From the NCBI GenBank assembly GCA_947377425.1, contig CANCFZ010000051.1, positions 1-12,468 of the forward strand: a DNA stretch of 12,468 nt, written 5' to 3'. Position numbers and translations under genes: made by a program. The number at the start of each line of letters is the position of its first letter. The stretch's first letter is position 1. Source of the DNA: Flavobacteriaceae bacterium. Lineage in GTDB: Bacteria > Bacteroidota > Bacteroidia > Flavobacteriales > Flavobacteriaceae. Under the pieces are notes generated by a model, which saw only the letters and a list, made by a program, of their open reading frames with translations, did not search any database and was not told the DNA's origin. Shown here piece after piece: positions 5,101 through 12,300 of this stretch.

Positions 5101-5832
5101 ATGTCAAAAATCGTCACTCCATATAAAGATTCTACTTTAGGAAAAAAAGAACAAGTTACTCAAATGTTTGATACCATTTCTGGAAATTACGACGGATTAA
5201 ACCGTGTAATTTCTTTTGGAATTGATGTAAAATGGCGTAAAAAAGTATTGGCACTAGTCGCTGCAAAAAATCCGGAAATTATTCTTGATATTGCAACTGG
5301 AACTGGCGATTTGGCGATTTTAATGACAAAAACCAAAGCAACAAAAATTATTGGTTTGGATATTTCAGCAGGAATGCTTGAAGTTGGCATAAAAAAAATT
5401 GCAGATAAAAAGCTGGACCACATTATTGATATGGTAATTGGTGATTCTGAAAATATGCCTTTCCCTGACAATCATTTTGATGCAATTACAGTTTCTTTCG
5501 GAATAAGAAATTTTGAAACATTAGAAAAAGGTCTTGCAGAAATCCTTAGAGTATTGAAACCAAAAGGGATTTTCGTGATTTTAGAAACTTCGGTTCCTGT
5601 AAAAACACCATTCAAACAAGGATATCATTTTTATACTAAAAATATTTTGCCTATCATTGGAAAACTTTTCTCGAAAGACGATGTTGCTTATGGATATTTA
5701 TCTGAATCTGCATCTGTTTTTCCTTATGGAGAAAAGTTAAACAATATTTTGAGAAAAATTGGGTTTATAGATGTAGTAGCACTGCCGCAAACATTTGGAG
5801 TTGCTACCATTTATTCAGCATCAAAAAAATAA
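5101..5832 (+). CDS. ubiE: demethylmenaquinone methyltransferase (UbiE/MenG)
   Basis: SAM-dependent C-methyltransferase for the last step of menaquinone synthesis (demethylmenaquinone to menaquinone). Bacteroidota normally use menaquinone, so MenG is the likely role. The 243-residue length is typical. The UbiE N-terminal signature is at 22-40 (MFDTISGNYDGLNRVISFG), the SAM-binding glycine-rich loop at 62-70 (LDIATGTGD), the acidic residue after strand 2 in IGLDIS (84-89), VSFGIRNF at 131-138, and the second family signature at 150-164 (RVLKPKGIFVILETS). In that signature Lys155 replaces the more usual Gly. The start at 5101 lies 22 bases after a perfect -7 box; an ATG ten bases upstream is out of frame. 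porT begins one base after the stop codon, so the two are almost certainly one transcript. Confidence 0.95.
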   Translation: MSKIVTPYKDSTLGKKEQVTQMFDTISGNYDGLNRVISFGIDVKWRKKVLALVAAKNPEIILDIATGTGDLAILMTKTKATKIIGLDISAGMLEVGIKKIADKKLDHIIDMVIGDSENMPFPDNHFDAITVSFGIRNFETLEKGLAEILRVLKPKGIFVILETSVPVKTPFKQGYHFYTKNILPIIGKLFSKDDVAYGYLSESASVFPYGEKLNNILRKIGFIDVVALPQTFGVATIYSASKK

Positions 5833-5833
5833 T

Positions 5834-6538
5834 ATGAAAAGACTATTTTATATTTTAATGTTACTTTTAAGTTTACAAAGTCATTCGCAAACGAAAGGTA
5901 TTTTTTCTAAAGATCCTATTATAAATTTAGAGAACTTTGACAAACAACGTGTCTATTGGGGATATTTTCTTGGTTTCAATACTTATGATTTCAAGATAGA
6001 TTACTTAAACACGCCGGATACTGATATTGAGGTAAAAACCAACACTGGTTTTAATGTTGGTGTAGTCGGAGATTTAAGATTACAAGAATACATAAATTTG
6101 CGTTTTGAACCAGGATTATATTATACACAAAGAAACCTAACTTATAGCCAATTTACAAAATCAATTGATAGAGAGCGCGAAGTTCGTTCTACTTATATTG
6201 ATTTCCCTTTACTATTAAAATTTTCTTCCAAAAGAGTTGGAAACGTTCGTCCTTATCTTGTTGGTGGTTTTTCGGCAACTTTAAATCTGGCTAGTAATTC
6301 GAAATCATTAGATGATAATTCCCAACAGCGTTTTAGAGTTAAACCATGGACTCAAAACTACGAGCTTGGTTTTGGAGTAGATTTGTATTTAGAATATTTC
6401 AAATTTTCACCTTCTATTAGAGGAGTTTTTGGATTGAATGACGAGTTAATTCGTGACAACAACCCGAATAGCCCTTGGACAGGAAATGTTCAATCCATGA
6501 AATCACGCGGGATATTTGTGAACTTTACATTTCACTAA
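5834..6538 (+). CDS. porT: PorT-like outer-membrane beta-barrel protein (type IX secretion)
   Basis: A 234-residue protein with a clear Sec signal peptide: MKRLFYILMLLLSLQSHS, probably cleaved near residue 18. The mature part is rich in alternating aromatic/hydrophobic strands, such as YWGYFLGFNTYDFKI (41-55), INLRFEPGLYYTQRNL (87-102) and YELGFGVDLYLEYFKFSPSI. It ends in a terminal strand FVNFTFH, the typical outer-membrane beta-barrel ending. Size, signal peptide and position right after ubiE fit PorT/SprT, a component of the type IX secretion system needed for secretion and, in gliding species, gelatinase-like and adhesin export. An in-frame ATG at 5795 lies inside ubiE and would bury the signal peptide, so I chose 5834. 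The stop overlaps that of the convergent RNA methyltransferase by four bases. A generic porin-like PorT-family protein is the alternative. Confidence 0.82.
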   Translation: MKRLFYILMLLLSLQSHSQTKGIFSKDPIINLENFDKQRVYWGYFLGFNTYDFKIDYLNTPDTDIEVKTNTGFNVGVVGDLRLQEYINLRFEPGLYYTQRNLTYSQFTKSIDREREVRSTYIDFPLLLKFSSKRVGNVRPYLVGGFSATLNLASNSKSLDDNSQQRFRVKPWTQNYELGFGVDLYLEYFKFSPSIRGVFGLNDELIRDNNPNSPWTGNVQSMKSRGIFVNFTFH

Positions 6539-7263
6539 GAATTACGTTTAAATTCACTCAAAAAAATTGCAGTTGCAGTTGCTACATTTAAACTTTCTGT
6601 TTGTTGCAAATTGCCAAATCTTGGAATAGCTAATTTATTAGTCACTAATTTCTCCAATTTTTCTGAAATTCCGTTGGCCTCGTTTCCCAAAATTAAGATT
6701 CCTTCTTGAGGAAGATTTTCTTTATACACATTTTTACCATCCATAAAAGTTCCAAAAATTGGAATATTGGCTCTTTTAAGATATTTCTCTAAATCCATAT
6801 AAGAAACAGCAACTCTTGATATAGAGCCCATTGTTGCTTGAACAACTTTTGGATTATAAACATCAACGGTTTGCTCGCTACAAACAATTTGTTCAATTCC
6901 AAACCAATCACATAATCTAATAATTGTTCCAAGGTTTCCAGGATCACGAATGTCATCTAACGCAACTACTAAACCTTTGTCATCTCTAGGTTTTTGATCA
7001 GGAATTTCAAATAATGCCAAACAATTATTTGGAGTTGAAAGGCAGGATATTTTTCTTAAATCGGTATCCGAAATCGGTGTTTTTTTTGAAGCACCAATAG
7101 TTTCAAAAATAGTTTCTGTTACAAACAAATGCTCTAATACAAAATTTGATTGTAGTAGCTCCTGAATCACTTTTGCACCTTCGGCAATAAACAATTTGTG
7201 TGTTTGTCGAAATTTTTTTTGCTGTAAACTAGTAATTAGCTTTATTTGGTTTTTACTAACCAT
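6535..7263 (-). CDS. TrmH/SpoU family RNA 2'-O-methyltransferase
   Basis: A 242-residue SPOUT-class enzyme that uses SAM to methylate a ribose 2'-OH in rRNA or tRNA; the target nucleotide cannot be told from sequence. The N-terminal L30e-like substrate-binding domain covers about 1-90 (QKKFRQTHKLFIAEG at 15-29 is typical). The trefoil-knot domain carries the three SpoU motifs: LDDIRDPGNLGTIIR (102-116), ILGNEANGIS (191-200) and IPRFGNLQQTESLNVATAT (213-231). I chose the ATG at 7263 because family members begin with (M)xSKNQIKLI; an in-frame ATG at 7299 would add 12 unconserved residues and run through the TamL gene's promoter. The gene is convergent with porT (four-base overlap of stops) and divergent from the TamL gene. 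Confidence 0.92.
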   Translation of the reverse strand: MVSKNQIKLITSLQQKKFRQTHKLFIAEGAKVIQELLQSNFVLEHLFVTETIFETIGASKKTPISDTDLRKISCLSTPNNCLALFEIPDQKPRDDKGLVVALDDIRDPGNLGTIIRLCDWFGIEQIVCSEQTVDVYNPKVVQATMGSISRVAVSYMDLEKYLKRANIPIFGTFMDGKNVYKENLPQEGILILGNEANGISEKLEKLVTNKLAIPRFGNLQQTESLNVATATAIFLSEFKRNS

Positions 7264-7280
7264 AAAAAAATGTACTTTTG
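7245..7280 (+). promoter_or_regulatory. promoter of the TamL-like gene, partly inside the RNA methyltransferase
   Basis: TTTG at 7245-7248, a 24-base spacer and a perfect TACTTTTG at 7273-7280 form a Bacteroidota-type promoter pointing right. The upstream element lies within the first codons of the minus-strand methyltransferase. The box ends 18 bases before the TTG at 7299, supporting that start codon over the TTG at 7290. Confidence 0.6.
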
Positions 7281-7298
7281 AATTAAATTTTGCATCCA

Positions 7299-9845
7299 TT
7301 GAAAAAACGCATTACAAAAATATCACTATTTATTTTAATTGGACTTATAATTGTTTCATGTAATGTAACAAAGCGTGTTCCTAGTGGAAAACGGTTGTTA
7401 ATGAAAAACGAAATTAGTATTGATGATAAGGTAACTAAAGATGAAAATGTGTTTTATCAATTGTATCAAAAACCCAATAGCTCAATTTTGGGATATAGAT
7501 TGCGCTTAAACTTATATAATCTTTCTAAGAAAAACGCCGACACATCTTATTCAAAATGGTTAAAGAAAAAACCAAACCGACATGCCAATTTAGCAAAGCT
7601 ACTTTCAGAAAAACAAGTGCAACGATTAGGGAAGTCATTTTTGGTTTCGGGCTGGAGTAATTTTTTGATAAAAACTGGTGAAGCTCCTGTACTTTTTGAC
7701 TCTGTAAGTACTAAAAAATCCCTACGAAGATTAGAATCTTATTATTACAACAAAGGTTTTTTTGATGTAAAAGCAAATTATATAAGCGATACTGCAAAAA
7801 CTAAAAAAACCAGTTTAAACTATAAAGTTGCATTAAACAAAGCCTATTTTATTGATAGTCTTAAAACTACAATTGGCTCTCCAGCATTAGACTCATTATA
7901 CCAAATTAAAAAAGGAAATTCTTTTGTAAAAACCCATAATCAGTACGATACCGAAGATCTAAACAATGAAAGAAGCAGAATAACTGCTGAGTTTAGAAAC
8001 AATGGCGCTTATTTGTTTCAACAAAATTATATTTCGTATTCTGTTGATACCATTAATAATTCTAAAAAAGCAAACCTAGAATTAATCATTAAAGACTATT
8101 CGTATAGAGAAAATGATTCTGCTAAAACTGCGCCGTTTAAACTCTATAAAATAAGCAAAGTTGCTATTTATACCGATCAATCTAACAGTAAAAATGAGAT
8201 TAAAGTAAAAGACAGCATTCAATATAAAGATTTTATGCTTTACAGCGAAAAAAAGCTAAAATACCGTCCAAAAGCAATAACAAATGCCGTTTTTATTACT
8301 AAAGGAAGTTTGTTTTCAGACAACAATTCCATACTTACAACTCGTTATTTGAGTAATTTGAGAGTGTTTAATTACCCAACTATCCAATATAAAATTGACC
8401 CAAAAGATAAAGATGCACTCATAGCAAATATATTTCTTACACCAAGAAAAAAATACACTTTCAATCCATCAGTAGATTTTACACATTCTACCATTCAAGA
8501 TTTTGGTATTTCGGGCTATTCTTCCTTAGGAATTAGAAATGTTTTTAATGGCGCTGAGACTTTTGATATTGGTTTTAGAGGCAATGTTGGAGCCTCCAGA
8601 GCATTGTCAAATCCCAATAATACTTTTTTTAATATTTCCGAAATTGGTTTAGATTCTAAATTGAGTTTTCCTAGAATATTTTTCCCATTTAACACCAATA
8701 AAATCATTCCAAAAAGCATGATTCCTTCAACAGTGATAAGTATTGGTTATGCAAAACAAAGAAATATTGGATTGGACAAACAAAACTTTACCAGCACTTT
8801 TTCATACAATTGGACTCCTAAAAAAAATGTTGCTATACGCTATGATTTATTGAACATTCAATTTGTTAAAAATGTAAATACTGGCAACTATTTTAACATC
8901 TATCAGTCGTCTTATAATGCACTGAACGTTTTAGCTAATAATTATAATTTTGACGCAAGCAATTTTACAAATAGCCAATTAACAATTGAAAGCGGTACTA
9001 ATGCTTTTTTAAATGCCGTTTTAGGAAGTAGCCCAACAATTACGCCATCCGATCAAGATTTAAAAACAATTAGAAGCATTCAGGAGCGTAAGCAGCGATT
9101 AACTGAAAACAATTTGATATTTGCTTCAAATTTTAGTTATTCTAAAACTACTCGAAAAGATTTATTTGACAATACCTTTTATGCTTTTAAAACCAAAATA
9201 GAATCAGCAGGGAATTTACTTTCGTTATTGGCACGGGCTTCTAAACAGTTGGATAATCAGTCTGGTGTCAATACTTTTTTTGATGTTGAATACTCACAAT
9301 ATATAAAAGGAGAATTTGAATATATAAAACATTGGGCTTTTTCTGGTAAAAAAGTGTTTGCCGTAAGAGGTTTTGCAGGAGTGGCAGTTCCTTATGGAAA
9401 TTCTAAAAGCATTCCGTTTTCGCGAAGTTATTTTTCAGGCGGTTCTAATGATAATCGTGCATGGCAACCCTACAGTCTCGGGCCAGGAAGAAGTGGCGGA
9501 TTGAATGATTTTAATGAGGCCAACATGAAACTTTCAATGAGTGCCGAACTTCGATTTAATTTATTCGGAAAATTTAACAGTGCCATCTTTGCCGATGCTG
9601 GAAACATTTGGAATGTGTTTGACAACGTAACAGACGAAGCCTATACTTTTAACGGAATTCAATCTTTAAAAACCGTTGCGCTTGGAACCGGATTGGGTTT
9701 AAGATACGATCAAGGATTATTTGTTGTTCGTTTTGACCTTGGTTTCAAAACGTATAACCCAGCGAAATTAGACAATGAAAAATGGTTCAAAGAATTAAAC
9801 TTTTCTAAAACCGTATTAAATATTGGTATAAATTATCCGTTCTAA
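7299..9845 (+). CDS. tamL: BamA/TamA-family outer-membrane protein, lipoprotein (TamL type)
   Basis: A long Omp85-superfamily protein (848 residues from this start). It begins with a lipoprotein signal peptide: KKR, a hydrophobic stretch, and the lipobox IIVSC with Cys21 as the acylation site. Bacteroidota TamA homologues of this lipidated kind are called TamL and are thought to work with TamB in outer-membrane protein or lipid assembly. Residues about 25-400 should form POTRA-like repeats (for example SLRRLESYYYNKGFFDVKANY near 142-162, a classic POTRA ending). The rest is a beta-barrel, with the loop-6 type motif GGSNDNRAWQPYSLGPG near 714-730 and a C-terminal Phe (NIGINYPF). No ATG precedes Met35 (from this start), so TTG is the start; 7299 gives the best signal peptide and promoter spacing, while 7290 is also open. 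Stands alone; a TamB gene is not in the window. Confidence 0.9.
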   Translation: MKKRITKISLFILIGLIIVSCNVTKRVPSGKRLLMKNEISIDDKVTKDENVFYQLYQKPNSSILGYRLRLNLYNLSKKNADTSYSKWLKKKPNRHANLAKLLSEKQVQRLGKSFLVSGWSNFLIKTGEAPVLFDSVSTKKSLRRLESYYYNKGFFDVKANYISDTAKTKKTSLNYKVALNKAYFIDSLKTTIGSPALDSLYQIKKGNSFVKTHNQYDTEDLNNERSRITAEFRNNGAYLFQQNYISYSVDTINNSKKANLELIIKDYSYRENDSAKTAPFKLYKISKVAIYTDQSNSKNEIKVKDSIQYKDFMLYSEKKLKYRPKAITNAVFITKGSLFSDNNSILTTRYLSNLRVFNYPTIQYKIDPKDKDALIANIFLTPRKKYTFNPSVDFTHSTIQDFGISGYSSLGIRNVFNGAETFDIGFRGNVGASRALSNPNNTFFNISEIGLDSKLSFPRIFFPFNTNKIIPKSMIPSTVISIGYAKQRNIGLDKQNFTSTFSYNWTPKKNVAIRYDLLNIQFVKNVNTGNYFNIYQSSYNALNVLANNYNFDASNFTNSQLTIESGTNAFLNAVLGSSPTITPSDQDLKTIRSIQERKQRLTENNLIFASNFSYSKTTRKDLFDNTFYAFKTKIESAGNLLSLLARASKQLDNQSGVNTFFDVEYSQYIKGEFEYIKHWAFSGKKVFAVRGFAGVAVPYGNSKSIPFSRSYFSGGSNDNRAWQPYSLGPGRSGGLNDFNEANMKLSMSAELRFNLFGKFNSAIFADAGNIWNVFDNVTDEAYTFNGIQSLKTVALGTGLGLRYDQGLFVVRFDLGFKTYNPAKLDNEKWFKELNFSKTVLNIGINYPF

Positions 9846-9858
9846 TTTTAGAAATTAT

Positions 9859-9866
9859 TACTTTTG
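9859..9866 (+). promoter_or_regulatory. -7 box of the fbaA-accD transcript
   Basis: Perfect TACTTTTG, 28 bases before the fbaA ATG and 13 bases after the stop of the TamL-like gene. No TTG is seen at 17-25 bases upstream, so the second promoter element is unclear, though the box is in the right place for a separate fbaA promoter. Confidence 0.55.
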
Positions 9867-9894
9867 TAAACTTAATCAAAAATATAACTACAAG

Positions 9895-10962
9895 ATGTCA
9901 CACAACATTAAACCGGGAGTTGCTACTGGAGACGACGTTCAAGCAATATTTGCTTATGCTAAAGAAAAAGGATTCGCACTTCCAGCCGTTAACGTAACTG
10001 GTTCTAGTACCATTAATGGTGTTATAGAAACTGCTGCTAAATTAAATGCACCTGTAATCATTCAATTTTCAAATGGTGGAGCACAATTTAATGCAGGTAA
10101 AGGACTTTCAAATGCTGGCGAAAAATCTGCTATTTTAGGAGCTATTGCTGGAGCTAAACATATTCATACCTTGGCAGAAGCTTATGGAGCAACTGTAATT
10201 CTTCATACTGACCATTGTGCGAAAAAATTATTACCTTGGATTGATGGTTTATTAGATGCCTCTGAAAAACATTTTACTGAAACAGGAAAACCATTGTTTT
10301 CATCTCACATGATTGACTTATCGGAAGAACCAATCGAAGAAAATATCGAAATCTGTAAAACTTATTTAACTCGAATGAGTAAAATGGGAATGACATTAGA
10401 AATCGAATTAGGAATCACTGGTGGTGAAGAAGATGGAGTTGACAATTCTGATGTTGATAGCTCTAAATTATATACACAACCTTCTGAAGTTTCTTATGCT
10501 TATGAAGAATTATTGAAAGTAAGTCCGAGATTTACAATCGCAGCATCTTTTGGAAACGTTCACGGAGTTTACAAACCAGGTAACGTAAAATTAACTCCAA
10601 AAATCTTGAAAAACTCTCAGGATTATGTTCAAAACAAATTCAATACAGGTCCAAATCCTGTAGATTTTGTTTTCCACGGAGGTTCTGGTTCTACATTAGA
10701 AGAAATTAGAGAAGCTATCTCTTATGGAGTTATCAAAATGAACATCGATACCGACTTACAATTTGCTTTCACAGAAGGAATTCGTGATTATATGGTTAAC
10801 AATATTGACTATTTAAGAACTCAAATTGGAAATCCAGACGGTGCAGATTCACCAAACAAAAAACATTACGATCCAAGAAAATGGGTTCGTGAAGGAGAAG
10901 TTACTTTCAACACAAGATTAGCGCAAGCATTTGCAGACTTAAACAATGTGAACACATTATAA
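9895..10962 (+). CDS. fbaA: class II fructose-bisphosphate aldolase
   Basis: Zinc-dependent enzyme of glycolysis and gluconeogenesis that interconverts fructose 1,6-bisphosphate with dihydroxyacetone phosphate and glyceraldehyde 3-phosphate. The 355-residue length is that of the E. coli FbaA subtype. With an offset of about three residues from E. coli, the key residues are all present: Asp106 (catalytic) and zinc ligand His107 in LHTDHCAKK, Glu171 and Glu178-Glu179 in EIELGITGGEED, zinc ligands His223 (FGNVHGVY) and His261 (FVFHGGSGS), and the phosphate-binding Asn283 and Asp285 in KMNIDTD. The ATG at 9895 lies downstream of a perfect -7 box. accD follows after 77 bases containing a hairpin-forming heptamer array; no T-rich terminator is seen, so read-through into accD is likely. 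Confidence 0.97.
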   Translation: MSHNIKPGVATGDDVQAIFAYAKEKGFALPAVNVTGSSTINGVIETAAKLNAPVIIQFSNGGAQFNAGKGLSNAGEKSAILGAIAGAKHIHTLAEAYGATVILHTDHCAKKLLPWIDGLLDASEKHFTETGKPLFSSHMIDLSEEPIEENIEICKTYLTRMSKMGMTLEIELGITGGEEDGVDNSDVDSSKLYTQPSEVSYAYEELLKVSPRFTIAASFGNVHGVYKPGNVKLTPKILKNSQDYVQNKFNTGPNPVDFVFHGGSGSTLEEIREAISYGVIKMNIDTDLQFAFTEGIRDYMVNNIDYLRTQIGNPDGADSPNKKHYDPRKWVREGEVTFNTRLAQAFADLNNVNTL

Positions 10963-10963
10963 A

Positions 10964-11034
10964 ACTGTATATTGTAAATTGTATAATGTAGGAACAGACT
11001 ACATTATACAATTTTACATCTTACATTATACAAT
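10964..11034 (+). repeat. degenerate heptamer array with large inverted repeat between fbaA and accD
   Basis: The gap can be cut into ten consecutive 7-base units: ACTGTAT, ATTGTAA and similar on the left, and the reverse-complement type (CTACATT, ATACAAT, TTTACAT) on the right. The halves form a perfect 14-base-pair stem (10978-10991 with 10999-11012) around a 7-base loop, extendable across a bulge. A third copy of the arm, TTACATTATACAAT, lies at 11021-11034, five bases before the accD ATG. There is no T tract, so it is not an ordinary terminator. Confidence 0.85.
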
Positions 11035-11039
11035 AAAAT

Positions 11040-11894
11040 ATGGCTTGGTTTAAAAGAACAGAAAAAGGGATTACCACCGCAACAGAAGACAAAAAAGATG
11101 TTCCAAAAGGACTTTGGTATAAATCTCCAACAGGAAAAATTATTGACGCCGATGAACTAGAACGCAATCTTTGGGTAAGCCCAGAAGATGGTTTTCATGT
11201 TAGAATTGGTAGTAAAGAATATTTTGAAATTTTGTTTGACAATAACGAATTCAAAGAATTGGATGCTAAAATGACATCCAAAGATCCACTTGGATTTGTA
11301 GATACCAAAAAATATTCTGAACGATTGAAAGACGTGATGGACAAAACCAAATTGAAGGATGCGGTTCGTACAGCAGTTGGGAAATCTAAAGGAAATGACT
11401 TAGTAGTTTGTTGTATGGATTTTGCTTTTATTGGAGGTTCTATGGGAGCTGTGGTAGGAGAAAAAATCGCACGTGGAATTGATTATTCTATCAAAAACAA
11501 TGTGCCGTTTGTAATGATTTCAAAATCGGGTGGAGCTCGTATGATGGAGGCAGCTTATTCTTTAATGCAATTAGCCAAAACTTCTGTAAAATTAGCGCAA
11601 TTAGCCGAAGCTAAAATTCCCTATATTTCATTATGCACCGATCCAACAACAGGAGGAACTACGGCTTCTTATGCTATGTTAGGCGACATTAATATAGCCG
11701 AACCAGGCGCATTAATTGCATTTGCAGGACCGAGAGTTGTAAGAGATACTACTGGAAAGGATTTGCCAGAAGGATTTCAAACCTCAGAATTTTTATTAGA
11801 ACATGGATTTTTAGATTTCATTGCTCAAAGAAAAGAATTGAAAGATAAAATTAATTTATATATTGATTTGATTTTGAATCAGAATATTAGATAA
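11040..11894 (+). CDS. accD: acetyl-CoA carboxylase carboxyltransferase subunit beta
   Basis: Beta subunit of the carboxyltransferase that transfers CO2 from carboxybiotin to acetyl-CoA, giving malonyl-CoA for fatty-acid synthesis; it needs AccA, which is not in this window. The 284-residue length is normal. The crotonase-like fold shows MDFAFIGGSMGAVVGEK (126-142), SKSGGARMMEA (161-171) and TDPTTGGTTASYAMLGD (200-216), the glycine-rich oxyanion and CoA-binding segments. The N-terminal region aligns with AccD (GLWYK, ELERNLWVSP, HVRIGS), but all four zinc-ribbon cysteines are replaced: Ser29 and Gly32 for the first pair, Ser47 and Asp50 for the second. It probably shares a transcript with fbaA; a hairpin terminator follows. 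Confidence 0.95.
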   Translation: MAWFKRTEKGITTATEDKKDVPKGLWYKSPTGKIIDADELERNLWVSPEDGFHVRIGSKEYFEILFDNNEFKELDAKMTSKDPLGFVDTKKYSERLKDVMDKTKLKDAVRTAVGKSKGNDLVVCCMDFAFIGGSMGAVVGEKIARGIDYSIKNNVPFVMISKSGGARMMEAAYSLMQLAKTSVKLAQLAEAKIPYISLCTDPTTGGTTASYAMLGDINIAEPGALIAFAGPRVVRDTTGKDLPEGFQTSEFLLEHGFLDFIAQRKELKDKINLYIDLILNQNIR

Positions 11895-11917
11895 GTTTTT
11901 TTTAACCATAAAACACA

Positions 11918-11952
11918 AAAAAAAACACAAAGTAATTGCTTTGTGTTTTTTT
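11918..11952 (+). terminator. rho-independent terminator after accD
   Basis: AACACAAAG (11924-11932) pairs perfectly with CTTTGTGTT (11939-11947) around a 6-base loop. The stem can be lengthened by A-T pairs, and the right arm runs into seven T's. It sits about 25 bases after the accD stop. The A-rich left flank could also end transcripts coming from the minus-strand gene. Confidence 0.75.
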
Positions 11953-12016
11953 ATGACATTATTTTAAATTTAAGAACAGGTGATAAAATAAAAAATGAAG
12001 ACAATTTTAAATATTG

Positions 12017-12271
12017 TTAGGTGCTATATTTATTGTGATTTTTTTTTAATATTCTTAAATCTTTATTTTCAAGAACAAAAAAATACATCCCAACTGTAGC
12101 GAGAGTCCACAATAAATATTCTTCAAAATCATTAGAATGTCTAACGAAAACTTGTCTATAAAGCCAATACCAAGCATATATATTAAATGCTAATACATAA
12201 AAACGTTTTAACCATGAAATTACAATTGGTTTAATGCTATTATAAATTTGCGAAAAATCATTTTTTATCAT
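12017..12271 (-). CDS. small hypothetical membrane protein, two predicted membrane segments
   Basis: An 84-residue protein that I do not recognise. Two hydrophobic stretches rich in aromatic residues are visible: about 22-41 (KRFYVLAFNIYAWYWLYRQ) and about 51-67 (EYLLWTLATVGMYFFVLE). They are joined by a polar loop with RHSNDFE. The tail is basic (LRILKKNHNKYST). There is no signal peptide and no recognisable motif. It starts at an ATG (12271) after an A-rich stretch and lies 65 bases downstream of the ABC permease on the same strand, with a heptamer repeat in the gap, so it may be the last gene of that operon. Aromatic-rich composition and two open-ended hydrophobic helices make a real gene likely but not certain. 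Confidence 0.6.
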   Translation of the reverse strand: MIKNDFSQIYNSIKPIVISWLKRFYVLAFNIYAWYWLYRQVFVRHSNDFEEYLLWTLATVGMYFFVLENKDLRILKKNHNKYST

Positions 12272-12300
12272 TAAGTATTTTTTAAATTTTAATTTTCAAT

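Noticed and set aside
10978..11012. The 14-base-pair stem after fbaA as a rho-independent terminator
   Set aside because: It is almost pure A+T and no T tract follows the right arm, so it lacks the features of an intrinsic terminator. It is better described as part of the heptamer array.
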